Positions 34,964 through 43,809 of a stretch of 64,000 nucleotides of DNA are shown one piece after another. Every line of letters begins with the position of its first letter. Position 1 is the first letter of the stretch. This DNA comes from Tigheibacillus halophilus. Lineage in GTDB: Bacteria; Bacillota; Bacilli; Bacillales; Amphibacillaceae. The position numbers and the translations under genes are program-made. Below the pieces are notes generated by a model that worked only from the letters and a program-made list of their open reading frames with translations, was not told the DNA's origin and did no database searches. The stretch is from the NCBI RefSeq assembly GCF_042683165.1, contig NZ_JBHUIZ010000012.1, positions 248,001 through 312,000 of the forward strand, written 5' to 3'.

Positions 34964-35914
34964 ATGGGGAAGAAGCCGCTGAAGCTGGATGAGAGGATTT
35001 GGCTGATTGATAATTTTGATATGCAAATGGGTCAAAGAACAGGTACGTATGTCATCGATGAAGAGGAGTTGACACTGGTTGAAACCGGGCCGAGCCCATC
35101 TGTCAAGCATGTGAAAGCTGGACTGTCAGAACTTGGTTTTTCTTTGGAAAAGGTCAAATACATTATCGTCACCCATGTTCATCTGGATCATGCCGGAGGT
35201 GCCGGTTTACTTTTGCGAGATTGTCCGAATGCCGTGGTCGTTGTTCATCCACGTGGAGAGAGGCATCTGGCAGACCCGAAAAAACTGGCTGCTGGGGCAA
35301 GAGGGGTCTATGGTGACAGTTTCGAAGAGCTGTTTGAACCGATTGTAGCCATCCCGAAAGAGCGGCTTTTGGTAAAAACAGAAGGTGATACATTACAAAT
35401 CGGGACGGACACCATATTGCAGTTTCTGGATACACCAGGTCATGCTAAGCATCATTTCAGCATTTATGATCCAGTAAGTAATGGCATTTTCACAGGTGAT
35501 ACGGTAGGCATTCGCTACGAAAAGTTGATCCATAGCGGTGTGGATTTTTATCTGCCGACAACCTCTCCAAATCATTTTGATCCCAAGGCTATGAAGCATT
35601 CTATTGATCGTGTGAAGCGTATGAATGTCGACCGCATATATTTTGGGCATTTCGGTATGACAGAGGATGTCAGCCTTGCATTGGATCAAGTTGAACGATG
35701 GCTGAATCTTTTCGTAGCAGAAGGGGAAAAAGTGTTTGCGCAGGGAAAAGGATATGACGAGCTGGCTAACCGCATGCTGCAAGAGGTCCAGCATCATCTG
35801 CGTGACCAAGGCATAGCTGATGATCATGATATTTATGTTATCATCAACCTCGATATGCAAATCTCTGCTTTAGGAATAATGGATTTTCTCCAAAAGAATA
35901 ATGGGAAGCATTAA
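34964..35914 (+). CDS. MBL-fold metallo-hydrolase
   Basis: 316 residues. Metallo-beta-lactamase fold with the metal motif THVHLDHAGG (about 67-76), then DTPGHAKHHF, FTGDTVG and a late GHFGMTEDV. A helical C-terminal part (about 235-316) is additional. ATG at 34964 has AAGGGG 9 bases upstream; the ATG three codons earlier does not. It is a general hydrolase; glyoxalase II-like or quorum-lactonase-like activity cannot be decided by sequence reading. Monocistronic with terminator. Confidence 0.87.
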   Translation: MGKKPLKLDERIWLIDNFDMQMGQRTGTYVIDEEELTLVETGPSPSVKHVKAGLSELGFSLEKVKYIIVTHVHLDHAGGAGLLLRDCPNAVVVVHPRGERHLADPKKLAAGARGVYGDSFEELFEPIVAIPKERLLVKTEGDTLQIGTDTILQFLDTPGHAKHHFSIYDPVSNGIFTGDTVGIRYEKLIHSGVDFYLPTTSPNHFDPKAMKHSIDRVKRMNVDRIYFGHFGMTEDVSLALDQVERWLNLFVAEGEKVFAQGKGYDELANRMLQEVQHHLRDQGIADDHDIYVIINLDMQISALGIMDFLQKNNGKH

Positions 35915-35918
35915 ACCA

Positions 35919-35953
35919 AAATAAGAACATGCTCACTGGAGCATGTTCTTATT
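35919..35953. terminator. Terminator between convergent genes
   Basis: Perfect stem AATAAGAACATGCTC / GAGCATGTTCTTATT with a 4-base loop; suits both directions. Confidence 0.85.
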
Positions 35954-35972
35954 ATATTAACTGACGGCTATT

Positions 35973-36365
35973 TTAATCGTTGGCTTCTTGTTTTAAAAAA
36001 GTGATCAGTGCAAAGCACACGAAACTAATCAGCATAATGGTACCTCCAACGATGAAAAACACGGTCGGAAAGGTTCCGCTTACGCCAAAAGGTTTGACGT
36101 AATAAAAGTACATGCCCGCTGTCAAGCCGACGGCTCCGATAATCGCTGTCCAAACATGTAAACCAGCGAGCCAATGGTATGCAGGCTTATAAAGTTTATA
36201 GTAAACAGACCATGCAAATAAGGTCAGCCATCCGACAACAAGAATATGCGCATGCACACTTCGAAATTGATATCCCCCTGAACCAGCCATATGTGAACCA
36301 AGGAAAGCACCGATCAATGCGAATAGTGCTGAAAACCGCAATAACAACGTACTATATTTTTTCAT
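35973..36365 (-). CDS. Small four-helix membrane protein, heme-copper oxidase subunit I-like
   Basis: 130 residues, four membrane helices. The first two helices carry SHMAGSGGYQFRSVHAHILVVGWLTLF; the HAHxxxxGW pattern recalls heme-binding helices of cytochrome oxidase subunit I and NorB-like proteins. It is far too short to be an oxidase. GGAGGAG lies 8 bases before the ATG. The gene stands alone. A role as heme-binding or accessory membrane protein is only inferred. Confidence 0.7.
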   Translation of the reverse strand: MKKYSTLLLRFSALFALIGAFLGSHMAGSGGYQFRSVHAHILVVGWLTLFAWSVYYKLYKPAYHWLAGLHVWTAIIGAVGLTAGMYFYYVKPFGVSGTFPTVFFIVGGTIMLISFVCFALITFLKQEAND

Positions 36366-36539
36366 ACATCCTACTCCTCCGTCTTATACATGATAACGAA
36401 AGTGTAGCATGGCATTATGAACAATACGTGAATAATGGATTACGGTTTTGAGGACGGGGTGTTGTATTAAGCATCCACACGACGATTGCCATTAAATTCC
36501 CAGTAAGGTTAAGAATACACGATGTGAAACTCCAGGATA

Positions 36540-37592
36540 TTAGTTAAACTTTACAGAATCGGATAAATGCTTTTTAGCCAAAGCATACAATTGGTTAAAG
36601 GCGTCATCATTATCAGCAGCATGGATAGTAAGTTTTTGGCTATCAGCATATTGACTGATCCCATATTCATATCTTGGGTCATAGTAATAGGTGAGTAAGA
36701 GCAGAATTGCTGATTCGTACTTCTTTTCCATCAAATCAGCTTCAATCTGTTTGGCAACAGGTACATGGATTCGTCTTTTTATTCGCTGAAAAGCCTCCAG
36801 GAATTGCTCCGGATCTTTCCAGGGCTGGTAATCATTCAAAATGTTTTTAATCCGTTCTCCTACTGGGATGTCGATGAAGATCTGGAGCCCATTTTCCTTC
36901 TTTTGATACATGAAGTCCGGCATCGTCACTTTTCCGATGCGTTTGCTTTCTCCCTCCACAAAGACGTATGGACTATTTTTGAAGCACATCATTGCTTGCA
37001 CCAGCGATGAGTCGAATTTCTTTTGTTTGCTAGGATTCAGACCGATTTGTCCAAAAATGGACCCACGGTGACCTGCCATTCCTTCCCAATCCATTATCGG
37101 AAAGCCTTCTGCAGCAAGTTTTTTTAGCAAAACAGTCTTTCCAGAGCCTGTGTAACCATTAAGCACAATCAGCTCTGGGGGGAATTCTCCTTTTTCCAGT
37201 TCAGACACTACCCATTGCCGATAGGAGCGGATGCCGCCACTCAGTCTGTTTGCATGGATGCCCATCAAATCGAGTACGGTGGCTGCTGTTTTACTACGCA
37301 TACCGCCACGCCAACAAAACACTGACATTGGTGTGGATATTTTTTTGAATTCGGCAATGAACTGCGGCAATTTTGCAGAAAATATTTCCAAGCCTCTTTC
37401 TTTTGCCGCTTTCTGGCCTGCTTGTTTGTATAGTGTACCTACTTCAGCTCGTTCCTCGTCATCGAATACAGGGATATTGATGCTTCCCGGAATGGTCGAT
37501 TCTGCAAATTCGCCTGGAGAGCGTACATCAACCAATGTATGTCCGTTTTTTTGCTGTTCGAGTAAATCATCTAGTTGGATATCTTGAAACAT
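36540..37592 (-). CDS. mnmH: tRNA 2-selenouridine synthase
   Basis: 350 residues. Replaces sulfur by selenium in 2-thiouridine at the wobble base of tRNA-Lys, -Glu and -Gln, using selenophosphate and a geranylated intermediate. An N-terminal rhodanese domain holds catalytic Cys93 in VFCWRGGMRSKT; a C-terminal P-loop domain holds GYTGSGKT (146-153). ATG at 37592 is preferred over the GTG at 37604, which is part of the AAGGTG ribosome site. It lies 38 bases downstream of selD in the same operon. Confidence 0.95.
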   Translation of the reverse strand: MFQDIQLDDLLEQQKNGHTLVDVRSPGEFAESTIPGSINIPVFDDEERAEVGTLYKQAGQKAAKERGLEIFSAKLPQFIAEFKKISTPMSVFCWRGGMRSKTAATVLDLMGIHANRLSGGIRSYRQWVVSELEKGEFPPELIVLNGYTGSGKTVLLKKLAAEGFPIMDWEGMAGHRGSIFGQIGLNPSKQKKFDSSLVQAMMCFKNSPYVFVEGESKRIGKVTMPDFMYQKKENGLQIFIDIPVGERIKNILNDYQPWKDPEQFLEAFQRIKRRIHVPVAKQIEADLMEKKYESAILLLLTYYYDPRYEYGISQYADSQKLTIHAADNDDAFNQLYALAKKHLSDSVKFN

Positions 37593-37630
37593 ATATATTT
37601 TCACCTTCTATTACAAAACTGATCGTGCCT

Positions 37631-38677
37631 TTATTTGACGATGATTTTTCCATTGTTTTCTGAAGTGACTTCACCGATAATTTGTGCATGGACCTGCTTG
37701 TTGTTGAAGGCTTCCAGCAGTTGATCAGCATCTGCTTCGTCGACAGCAAGCAATAATCCGCCGGACGTGACAGCATCACAAAGTATCCATTTATCGATTT
37801 GCTCCATTTCTTCAGGATAGGTGACAACATTAGCCACATGGTCAAAATTATTTTTTGTCCCGCCTGGCACCGCCCCGGCTTCAGCGAGTTCCTTAACACG
37901 CGGCAGGACAGGAACCTGGGTGTGGTCGATGATAATACCCGCATTGCTGGCTACGGCCATTTCTGATGCATGGCCAAGCAGTCCGAACCCGGTAACATCG
38001 GTAGCAGCATGGGTATTGAAATCAGCCATGACTTCTGCGGCTGTTTTGTTCAGCGTAGTCATTACACTGGTAACAAGCTTGCGCTCTTCCTCAGTCACAA
38101 GATCCCGTTTGATAGAAGTTGTCATGATACCGACACCAATCGGTTTGGTCAGGATCAGTTTATCGCCTGGCTTAGCGCCAGCATTTGTACGCACTTTATC
38201 CGGATGAACGGTGCCGGTGACGGAAAGACCGAATTTCGGCTCCTGGTCATCGATAGAATGTCCTCCGACAAGGGCGACTCCTGCTTCCTTCAACTTGTCT
38301 CCAGCTCCACGCAGAATTTCACTTAAGATGCTTTTATCCAGTTTGGAAATAGGAAAAGCAACAATGTTCAATGCAGTGATTGGCGTCCCGCCCATGGCGT
38401 ATACATCGCTGATTGCATTTGTGGCCGCTATTTGGCCAAAATCATACGGATCATCGACAATCGGTGTAAAGAAATCCAATGTCTGTACAATCGCTAACTC
38501 ATCATTCAATTTATACACACCTGCATCATCACTTGTATCCAACCCGACAAGTACGTTAGGGTTTGGCTCGTTAACAGGCAATGTGCGCAATACTTGGGAC
38601 AAGTCTGCCGGGCCTATTTTGCATCCGCATCCGCCTTTGGTTGTTAGAGCAGTAAGTTTAATTTTATTGGTTTCCAT
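37631..38677 (-). CDS. selD: Selenide, water dikinase (selenophosphate synthetase)
   Basis: 348 residues. Makes selenophosphate from selenide and ATP. The active-site loop is GGCGCKIGP with Cys17 and Lys20 at the same numbering as E. coli SelD; this is the cysteine form, not a selenoprotein. LDTSDDAGVY and GGHSIDDQEPKFG are further markers. ATG at 38677 has AAAGGATG 6 bases upstream. It precedes mnmH, so its product feeds tRNA selenation. Confidence 0.96.
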   Translation of the reverse strand: METNKIKLTALTTKGGCGCKIGPADLSQVLRTLPVNEPNPNVLVGLDTSDDAGVYKLNDELAIVQTLDFFTPIVDDPYDFGQIAATNAISDVYAMGGTPITALNIVAFPISKLDKSILSEILRGAGDKLKEAGVALVGGHSIDDQEPKFGLSVTGTVHPDKVRTNAGAKPGDKLILTKPIGVGIMTTSIKRDLVTEEERKLVTSVMTTLNKTAAEVMADFNTHAATDVTGFGLLGHASEMAVASNAGIIIDHTQVPVLPRVKELAEAGAVPGGTKNNFDHVANVVTYPEEMEQIDKWILCDAVTSGGLLLAVDEADADQLLEAFNNKQVHAQIIGEVTSENNGKIIVK

Positions 38678-38721
38678 TATTAACATCCTTTCACGGGGAC
38701 AAACCCCTATTGTTTTATCAC

Positions 38722-39495
38722 TTAGCGAAGCGGGGAATCTTCCCCGCCGATGTCCAGCATGATAGGGCAGTGATCGCTGCCCATGGTGTCGCATAATGCT
38801 GTGGAGCTGTGCAGGTATTGGCGCAATCTGTTCGACACAATGAAGTAGTCGATACGCCATCCGATATTTCGCTCTCTTACTGTTTTCATATAGGACCACC
38901 ATGTATAAATACCTTCTGTATCAGGGTGGAAATAGCGTAAAGTATCCGTGAAGCCCGCCTCTAACAGCCGAGTCATTTTCCCACGTTCTTCTGTCGTAAA
39001 ACCTGAATTGCCATGATTCGATTTGAAATTTCGCAAGTCGATTTCCTGGTGTGCGACGTTCAAATCTCCACAGTAAATGACAGGTTTTTGCTGATCCAAT
39101 TTTTGAATATAGGCCAGCAGCTTGTCTTCCCATTCGAGCCGGAATGGCAATCGTGCCAAATCGCGTTGGGAGTTCGGTGTATAGACGTTCAATAAATAAA
39201 AGTCTTCAAATTCCAGCGTAAGAATCCTTCCTTCAGGATCCCGGATATCTTCTTCCAGTCCGTAACTGACATGGAGCGGCTTCTTTTTCGTAAAAACTGC
39301 TGTACCGGAATATCCCTTTTTTACCGCATCATTCCAAAATTGATAATAGCCTTCCAGGTCGAGAGAAATTTGTCCTTTTTGCAGTTTGGTTTCCTGCACA
39401 CTGAAAATATCAGTGTCCATGGCATTGAAAAAATCCATGAATCCTTTTCGGACACAGGCACGCAGACCATTCACATTCCATGAAACAAGCTTCAC
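38722..39495 (-). CDS. exoA: Exodeoxyribonuclease III / AP endonuclease
   Basis: 257 residues, base-excision repair enzyme of the Xth/ExoA family that cuts at abasic sites. Motifs: SWNVNGLRA at the N-terminus, VQETKLQ (metal Glu), YCGDLNVAHQEID, WRIDYFIVS and GSDHCPI at the end (catalytic Asp-His). Its stop lies 44 bases before selD on the same strand, so co-transcription is possible though not functionally obvious. Confidence 0.95.
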   Translation of the reverse strand: MKLVSWNVNGLRACVRKGFMDFFNAMDTDIFSVQETKLQKGQISLDLEGYYQFWNDAVKKGYSGTAVFTKKKPLHVSYGLEEDIRDPEGRILTLEFEDFYLLNVYTPNSQRDLARLPFRLEWEDKLLAYIQKLDQQKPVIYCGDLNVAHQEIDLRNFKSNHGNSGFTTEERGKMTRLLEAGFTDTLRYFHPDTEGIYTWWSYMKTVRERNIGWRIDYFIVSNRLRQYLHSSTALCDTMGSDHCPIMLDIGGEDSPLR

Positions 39496-39660
39496 AAAAA
39501 TGTACCTCCTAAATATATATAAAACAATGCATTAAAACCGAGGTGCCCTTCATATACAGGCAATTTCCAAAAATGAAGGGGGCGGACCATCATGGTGAGT
39601 CCATAGAGATATTTTATCATAATGACAGCCAATGCCCATAAAAAAGGTATTCAAAAGCGC

Positions 39661-39688
39661 TTGACAATTTGTGTATTAAACGTATAAT
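39661..39688 (+). promoter_or_regulatory. Promoter of the ytr operon
   Basis: Perfect TTGACA (39661-39666) and perfect TATAAT (39683-39688), 16-base spacer. The spacer and -10 are covered by YtrA operator 1, so it is strong but repressible. The leader before ytrA is about 260 bases. Confidence 0.85.
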
Positions 39689-39692
39689 ACAC
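39671..39692. promoter_or_regulatory. YtrA operator 1
   Basis: Inverted repeat GTGTATTA / TAATACAC with a 6-base centre, lying over the spacer and -10 hexamer of the ytr promoter. Confidence 0.8.
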
Positions 39693-39700
39693 TTCGTAAG

Positions 39701-39722
39701 GTGTACTAAGCAATTAATACAG
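39701..39722. promoter_or_regulatory. YtrA operator 2 (degenerate)
   Basis: GTGTACTAA - gcaa - TTAATACAG, 7 of 9 pairs, placed 30 bases (about three helical turns) after operator 1, just downstream of the start of transcription. Confidence 0.6.
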
Positions 39723-39781
39723 TTTACTGTCTTTGTTGCAGGAATATCCCTGTAGCAACCGTACATTTTTGCTTTCTACGT

Positions 39782-39874
39782 ATGATTCGCTTCATATGCG
39801 ATGATATATCTGAGTTATTGCGTACTCATAGTAACTGGCGTCTTTATGCCGATTTTTTAACCAATGTGTATTAA
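39782..39874 (+). CDS. Possible 30-residue leader peptide, YtrG position
   Basis: Open frame of 30 codons, MIRFICDDISELLRTHSNWR then LYADFLTNVY, inside the ytr leader. Its last two codons and stop (GTG TAT TAA) form the left arm of operator 3. In B. subtilis a small gene, ytrG, holds this position. The composition looks protein-like, but no clear ribosome site precedes the ATG, so it may be untranslated. Confidence 0.35.
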   Translation: MIRFICDDISELLRTHSNWRLYADFLTNVY

Positions 39875-39890
39875 GGGATTAATACACATT
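39863..39890. promoter_or_regulatory. YtrA operator 3 (perfect palindrome)
   Basis: Arms of 12 bases, AATGTGTATTAA and its exact complement, around a 4-base centre. It lies about 65 bases before ytrA. Binding here would add a roadblock or loop with operators 1 and 2. Confidence 0.8.
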
Positions 39891-39956
39891 CGTCCAGCAT
39901 GAAAAAACTGCATGGCAAAATGATACATATGACTGCCGTGTATGGGAGTTGTGAAT

Positions 39957-40340
39957 ATGAAATTGACCTTTAACAGCCGCGGACCTGTCTATGTACAGGT
40001 TGTCCAGCACTTTAAGGAACAGATTGCTACAGGACTGCTTGAGCCCGGACAGGAAATTCCATCACGCAGGGAATTAGCCGGGAAATTGGGTATCAATCCC
40101 AATACGGCCCAAAGAGCTTATAAGGAAATGGAGGAAGAGAAATTGATTGTAACCGAAGGGAATTCTCCAAGCAAAATAACAAAGGATCAGCAAGTGCTTG
40201 CAGCTGTCAGAAAAGAATTAGTGATGGAGGCGGTTGATTCTTTCATCACATCTGTAAAGTCCATCAATTTAACTTTAGATGAGGTCGTTGAATTGGTGAA
40301 ATGCAATTATGAGCGTGAGGGCGAGGGGAAACAGAAATGA
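39957..40340 (+). CDS. ytrA: GntR-family repressor YtrA
   Basis: 127 residues of the short YtrA subgroup of GntR regulators: winged helix-turn-helix (about 10-75, EIPSRRELAGKLGINPNTAQRAYKEME) and a short C-terminal dimerisation helix pair. It represses its own operon through the GTGTATTAA inverted repeats upstream. In Bacillus the regulon is induced by wall-active antibiotics such as ramoplanin. ATG at 39957 has GGGAG 8 bases upstream. Overlaps ytrB by 4 bases (ATGA). Confidence 0.93.
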   Translation: MKLTFNSRGPVYVQVVQHFKEQIATGLLEPGQEIPSRRELAGKLGINPNTAQRAYKEMEEEKLIVTEGNSPSKITKDQQVLAAVRKELVMEAVDSFITSVKSINLTLDEVVELVKCNYEREGEGKQK

Positions 40341-41026
40341 TAGAAATCAAACATATACACAAGAAATTCGGACGGAAAGTTGTCTTGCAAGATGTATCCT
40401 TTACTGCTAATAAAGGAGAAATTACGTGTCTGATTGGTGTTAACGGTGTTGGAAAAACGACAATACTTCACGCCATTATGGCATTGACGCCGCTCACAAA
40501 GGGAGATATACACATTGATGGAGAAAAGGTTACGAAAAAAACCTTCGAAAAAGTCTCATATATTCCAGATGCAATAACGATGCCTGGCCAAATGCGGATT
40601 AAAGATGCAATGGAATTCATGAATGATTTTTATAGACATTGGAATCAACAGCGTGCGCATGAAATGCTGCAATTTTTCCGGTTGAAACCAGAGGAACGTA
40701 TCTCAAGTTTATCTAAAGGGAACACAGCAAAGGTGAATCTGCTGCTTGGGCTGGCGCTGGATGCGGATTATATTCTGATGGATGAGCCGTTTTCTGGAAT
40801 TGACATTTTCAGCCGTGAGCAAATCACAGACGTCTTCACCAGTCATCTGATTGAAGATCGTGGCGTTATAATCACCACACATGAAATCCAGGATATTGAA
40901 CATTTGATTGATAAAGCAGTGTTACTTGATCAAGGGGAAGTCAAAAGAGAATTTGACGTCGAAACAGTAAGAGCTGAAGAGGGGAAATCAGTCGTTGATG
41001 TTATGCGGGAGGTGTATCAGGGATGA
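40337..41026 (+). CDS. ytrB: ABC transporter ATPase, YtrB-like
   Basis: 229 residues. Walker A GVNGVGKTT, Walker B YILMDEP and the switch His in IITTHEIQDIE are present. The signature motif is non-canonical, LSKGN instead of LSGGQ, as in YtrB/BcrA-like exporters. Overlaps ytrA and the next permease by 4 bases each, so the stoichiometry is probably fixed by translational coupling. Confidence 0.92.
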   Translation: MIEIKHIHKKFGRKVVLQDVSFTANKGEITCLIGVNGVGKTTILHAIMALTPLTKGDIHIDGEKVTKKTFEKVSYIPDAITMPGQMRIKDAMEFMNDFYRHWNQQRAHEMLQFFRLKPEERISSLSKGNTAKVNLLLGLALDADYILMDEPFSGIDIFSREQITDVFTSHLIEDRGVIITTHEIQDIEHLIDKAVLLDQGEVKREFDVETVRAEEGKSVVDVMREVYQG

Positions 41027-41859
41027 AAAACTATTTGAAGCTAGTCAGCTTTGAAATCAATCGTTTCCTTAAAATATATATTGGACTGGCTGCTCTGACC
41101 GTGGTTGTACAGTTTTTAGTTGTTTTGCTCCACACACAATCCTATATGAAGCTTGTCAGAGATGCAATGAGTAACGGCAGGTTTTCTATGGATTCTTTTT
41201 TAAAGGGTGAGGGGCCCGGACCGATAAGTATGATCGATATAATGGATGGCTCGTATGTGATACCTATTGTCATTTGTATTGCCGGACTGTTGATTTATTC
41301 CTTCTTGATTTGGTATCGTGACTGGTTCGGAAAAAACACGTTCATTTACCGTTTACTTATGCTGCCAACAGAAAGAATCAATATCTATCTTGCTAAAGCT
41401 ACAGCTATTTTCATGATGGTGCTTGGATTGGTAGCATTGCAGTTAATTCTGCTGCCTGTCGAAAGCAAGATGCTGCAATTGATGGTTCCAATCGATTTCC
41501 GCAGAGACATGCCAATAAATGGGATGATGGCCGGTTTTGGAAAGATGAATATCTTGTTCCCTGTCACTTTCATGGATTTCTTCGTACATTATGGCATTGG
41601 CTTCATGACTGTATTCGTGCTGTTCACGTCCATTCTGCTGGAACGCTGTTACCGCCTGAAAGGGATGGTGTTTGGTGCAATTTACTTCATATTGGCGATG
41701 GCGGTATTCCTGCTGCCTGTTTTCTTTGAAAGATACACAGTCATAAGCTATTTTTATCCGTTAGAAATCTTCATCATCCAGTTATGTCTCGGTCTATTCA
41801 TTACAGGAATTTCCATTCTGCTTAGCCATTACCTGCTGCAGAGAAAAATTAGGGTTTAA
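41023..41859 (+). CDS. ABC transporter permease, YtrC/YtrD position
   Basis: 278 residues with about six helices, pairing with the YtrB-like ATPase. The conserved piece LLMLPTERINIYLAKATAIF is typical of ABC-2-type permeases of GntR-linked exporters. B. subtilis has two permeases here (YtrC and YtrD); only one is present in this locus. Confidence 0.85.
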   Translation: MKNYLKLVSFEINRFLKIYIGLAALTVVVQFLVVLLHTQSYMKLVRDAMSNGRFSMDSFLKGEGPGPISMIDIMDGSYVIPIVICIAGLLIYSFLIWYRDWFGKNTFIYRLLMLPTERINIYLAKATAIFMMVLGLVALQLILLPVESKMLQLMVPIDFRRDMPINGMMAGFGKMNILFPVTFMDFFVHYGIGFMTVFVLFTSILLERCYRLKGMVFGAIYFILAMAVFLLPVFFERYTVISYFYPLEIFIIQLCLGLFITGISILLSHYLLQRKIRV

Positions 41860-41872
41860 GGAGGACAGCCAC

Positions 41873-43123
41873 ATGAAAAAGTATGCAGCATCATTCATTA
41901 TTTTTGTTTTGGCGATCGGTACATTGATTACTTTTTTTATTTATGAACATCATGCTGTCAGTGCATTCCCATCATTTTATATCCAGCAAACAGCTGGAGA
42001 TAAACGCGAGATCAAGCAGTTCATTTTAGATGGTAATTATTATGACGGGCAAATAAATGAAAATCTGCAAATCACAACTAATGGAACAAGCTATTATCGG
42101 GACCGTTCTTTTTTTGAGAAGCTATCCGCTGTCAGCGATCCCGGCATGAAGCGTCTGCAAAACGAATACCACAGCTTTATGCGCGGTAAGGCAGAAAATA
42201 TGAATCAGTATTATGAAAATCAGGATAAACTTATATATGCAAACATAGATGCCTACGATATGCGTTTACCTGAGCAAAGAATGCAATCTAAGCTGGAGAT
42301 AGCTATTTGGGATAAGCAAAAGAAACAAAAATCTTCCTTTAAAGCAACGATTCCGCATATCGATAGATATATTTGGATGGATATTCAGTCTTTAAAATTT
42401 AACAATGGCAAACTGTATGTTGCCACTAATAATGAACGGTATAGTGACAGTGGGCAAAATTCGATGGAAGCACATCTGTTCCAAGTCGACTTGAAGTCAG
42501 GCAAATTAGGTGATGACAAGACGTTACTGAAAGAAAATGCAGATGACCAGGTATATAGCAAGGACAATGGAAAAAATGGAGAAACGTACACAAGCATCAA
42601 CTTTGTTCCCCAAGAAAATGCGCAAGAAAATAATATGATTGTGCTGCAGAAGACGATATCAGAAATCGGCAATGAAGCAAAGCAGGATAAAGTCTTGAAA
42701 AATGAGCTCATATCATACGAGATTGGTTCTGCGATGAGAAAGAAATTAAGTTTGCCGGCAGAACTTCCAAAAAGTGCGGAACCAGTATCTCAAAATGGAA
42801 CATCGGTTTATTTCAAAGTACAATCAGCAAACAAATTAACAGTGTACAGCTATGATGTTCATACAGAAAAAGTGACAGCTGTCCATCAGTTTCCACTGCA
42901 AGCGGCAAACAGGGAAGCGCTTATTGAAGTGAAAAATAACAGGATATATATCATTAGTCCCGCGATGAGAGCAAAGCGGAAGGCCACTGTTTTTGTGGCT
43001 GATGCAAAAACGGCCAAAACATTGTATAAGGGCGTCATCAAAGTGAAGGGAGACCAAAACCTCATTGGTGAACAAAGTTTGGAAGTGGATAGTTTAGAAA
43101 TAGGAAATGGGGAAACAAAATGA
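41873..43123 (+). CDS. Membrane-anchored extracytoplasmic protein of the ytr operon, unknown
   Basis: 416 residues. One N-terminal helix (about 5-25) acts as signal anchor; the rest is hydrophilic with many short beta-like runs and repeated K/N/Y-rich segments (IWMDIQSLKFNNGKLYVATN, NRIYIISPAM), compatible with a propeller-like fold. It lies between the two ABC modules and overlaps the YtrE-like ATPase by 4 bases. It takes the place of a second permease. Function not recognised; a sensor or substrate-binding role for the neighbouring transporters is inferred from position. Confidence 0.75.
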   Translation: MKKYAASFIIFVLAIGTLITFFIYEHHAVSAFPSFYIQQTAGDKREIKQFILDGNYYDGQINENLQITTNGTSYYRDRSFFEKLSAVSDPGMKRLQNEYHSFMRGKAENMNQYYENQDKLIYANIDAYDMRLPEQRMQSKLEIAIWDKQKKQKSSFKATIPHIDRYIWMDIQSLKFNNGKLYVATNNERYSDSGQNSMEAHLFQVDLKSGKLGDDKTLLKENADDQVYSKDNGKNGETYTSINFVPQENAQENNMIVLQKTISEIGNEAKQDKVLKNELISYEIGSAMRKKLSLPAELPKSAEPVSQNGTSVYFKVQSANKLTVYSYDVHTEKVTAVHQFPLQAANREALIEVKNNRIYIISPAMRAKRKATVFVADAKTAKTLYKGVIKVKGDQNLIGEQSLEVDSLEIGNGETK

Positions 43124-43809
43124 TCAAAATAACAGATTTAAGTCATTCCTTTGTTCTTGGGAAAAAAAATCACCAAACATCCATACCTATCCTGCAGAAC
43201 ATCTCGTTTGAAGTGGAACGTGGAAAGATCGTCACGATAGTTGGTAAAAGTGGTTCAGGGAAATCCACATTGCTAAACTTGATCAGTGGTTTCATCCATC
43301 CAACTGCCGGACAAATTTGGATCGATGGAGAGGAAACGACTGCATTCAATGAAATACAGTTTGCCGATTTTCGATTGGAGCATATGGGGTTCATTTTTCA
43401 AACCTTCCAATTGATTTCCAGTATGACTGCTTTTGAAAATGTAGAACTGCCATTGACGTTGAAGGGAATAAAAGAAACTGAACGTAGAGAGCGGGTGCTT
43501 CAACTGCTGGATAAGGTGGGGCTTGCAGACTTTAGGGATTACTACCCGGGTGAGCTATCCGGGGGCCAGCAGCAGCGAGTCAGCATTGCTCGTGCAATGG
43601 TCCTTCATCCGCCGCTTATACTGGCTGATGAACCTACCGGAAGCTTGGACAGTGAAACCGAAGCGGATTTGCTCCAGTTGATTAAAAAATTGAATCGGCA
43701 AGAGGGCATCACATTCCTGATCATCACCCACGATGAATCAGTAGCTAAAATTGGACATCAGACCATTACTATCCATGATGGCCACTTATTGCAGAGGAGT
43801 TATATATGA
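43120..43809 (+). CDS. ytrE: ABC transporter ATPase, YtrE/LolD-MacB type
   Basis: 229 residues with all canonical motifs: Walker A GKSGSGKST, signature LSGGQQQR, Walker B LILADEPTGSLDSE, and ITHDESVA. It belongs to the mechanotransmitter class that pairs with an FtsX-like permease. Overlaps the following permease gene by 4 bases. Confidence 0.94.
   Translation: MIKITDLSHSFVLGKKNHQTSIPILQNISFEVERGKIVTIVGKSGSGKSTLLNLISGFIHPTAGQIWIDGEETTAFNEIQFADFRLEHMGFIFQTFQLISSMTAFENVELPLTLKGIKETERRERVLQLLDKVGLADFRDYYPGELSGGQQQRVSIARAMVLHPPLILADEPTGSLDSETEADLLQLIKKLNRQEGITFLIITHDESVAKIGHQTITIHDGHLLQRSYI

Noticed and set aside
37631..38677. SelD as a selenoprotein
   Set aside because: The active-site residue is encoded by an ordinary Cys codon; no in-frame UGA is present.
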